A stretch of DNA of 64,000 nt, from assembly GCF_936925435.1 (NCBI RefSeq), contig NZ_CAKZHQ010000004.1, positions 291,464 to 355,463 on the forward strand. The letters are read 5' to 3'. A model generated the notes under the pieces. It saw nothing but the letters and a program-made list of their open reading frames with translations, did not search any database and had not been told where the DNA came from. Of the stretch, positions 63,292 to 64,000 are shown piece after piece. The position numbers were made by a program, and so were the translations under genes. Each line of letters begins with the position of its first letter. Within the stretch, counting starts at the first letter, position 1. Source of the stretch: an uncultured Ramlibacter sp. (GTDB lineage: Bacteria; Pseudomonadota; Gammaproteobacteria; Burkholderiales; Burkholderiaceae_C).

Positions 63292-63756
63292 TTACTTAGC
63301 GTACACGCCGCTGCATGCACCGCCGGAGGCGAGTTCGAGCTTCGCGATAGCGGGCTTGGCCTCGGCTTCGGGAATGACTTCCAGATCCGCGCCGCCCTTC
63401 ACCAGTCCCATCTTCATGAACTGGCGGTAGAAGTAGTTCTTGCCGGCATCAAGCATGATCGACAGATCGTTCGGCGAGAACTCAGATTCGGTGGACAACG
63501 TGTGCTTGCCCGGCGTCGTCTCGGTGTAGAAAAACACGTCTGAGGCGGACTCGCCGACGCACTTGCCGTCGATCCAGACGTCCTTCTTGAGCGCTTTGCC
63601 CACGAAGCTGTCGCGGTAAACGTAGACGCCCGCCATGCCAGCCGTAGGAGCGGCGAATTGCTTCGCCTTGTTGGATGCCTCCTTCGATTCCATCTTCACC
63701 GAGGCGCATCCGGCCAACAATGCAACGGTCATCATGCCCAATGCGATCTTCTTCAT
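63292..63756 (-). CDS. DUF2846-like lipoprotein
   Basis: Lipobox MTVALLAGCAS; AGVYVYRDSFVGKALKKDVWIDGKCVGESASDVFFYTETTPGKHTLSTESEFS. Confidence 0.78.
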   Translation of the reverse strand: MKKIALGMMTVALLAGCASVKMESKEASNKAKQFAAPTAGMAGVYVYRDSFVGKALKKDVWIDGKCVGESASDVFFYTETTPGKHTLSTESEFSPNDLSIMLDAGKNYFYRQFMKMGLVKGGADLEVIPEAEAKPAIAKLELASGGACSGVYAK

Positions 63757-64000
63757 GGAATCCCTCCTGATTTTTTGGAGGGCACATGGTACCCGACAGG
63801 CTTCACTTTTCTGACTCCGGCTACAGGCATGCGCGTTCACACGAAGGCCGCGAACTTCGAAGCAACTCCATCATCTTGCTAGAGCCAGACTGGATGGGTT
63901 GTACCAACCTGAAGGCCGCTTCCGGCCGAGGTTGTGTGAAAACCCCCTGACTCTTAGACTGCGGCAACTCGTACCGGAGGCGCTGTGGCTCGATACGTTG

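Overview
The window is GC-rich bacterial DNA, most like a betaproteobacterium of the Comamonadaceae; that placement is from protein style and repeat types, not a search. Roughly 1-47 kb is mostly recognisable metabolism, transport and regulation: two parallel oligopeptide-type ABC uptake clusters, each with an M81/MlrC-like metallopeptidase; a divergent XRE-cupin regulator; four atypical receiver-domain proteins; mutL; miaA; a LolD/FtsX-type ABC pair; an LLM monooxygenase/flavin reductase cluster; and a three-gene pseudopilin/ATPase locus. Two near-identical 512-bp copies of a GNAT gene carry the same frameshift (about 27.1 and 43.8 kb). Roughly 47-64 kb is accessory-like and rich in secreted or lipoprotein hypotheticals. 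It holds a mosaic pair of DUF4189-like secreted proteins and the strongest candidate for an undescribed system: a tightly packed operon of LytTR response regulator, LytS-type histidine kinase, signal-peptide TPR-like/CHAT protease and small Cys-containing secreted protein. This operon faces a convergent operon encoding a DnaJ-type zinc-finger membrane protein, a secreted protein, a HEPN-like RNxxxH membrane protein and two lipoproteins. The right end carries a 186-bp element with 33-bp inverted repeats. No rRNA, tRNA, CRISPR array or intact transposase was recognised.
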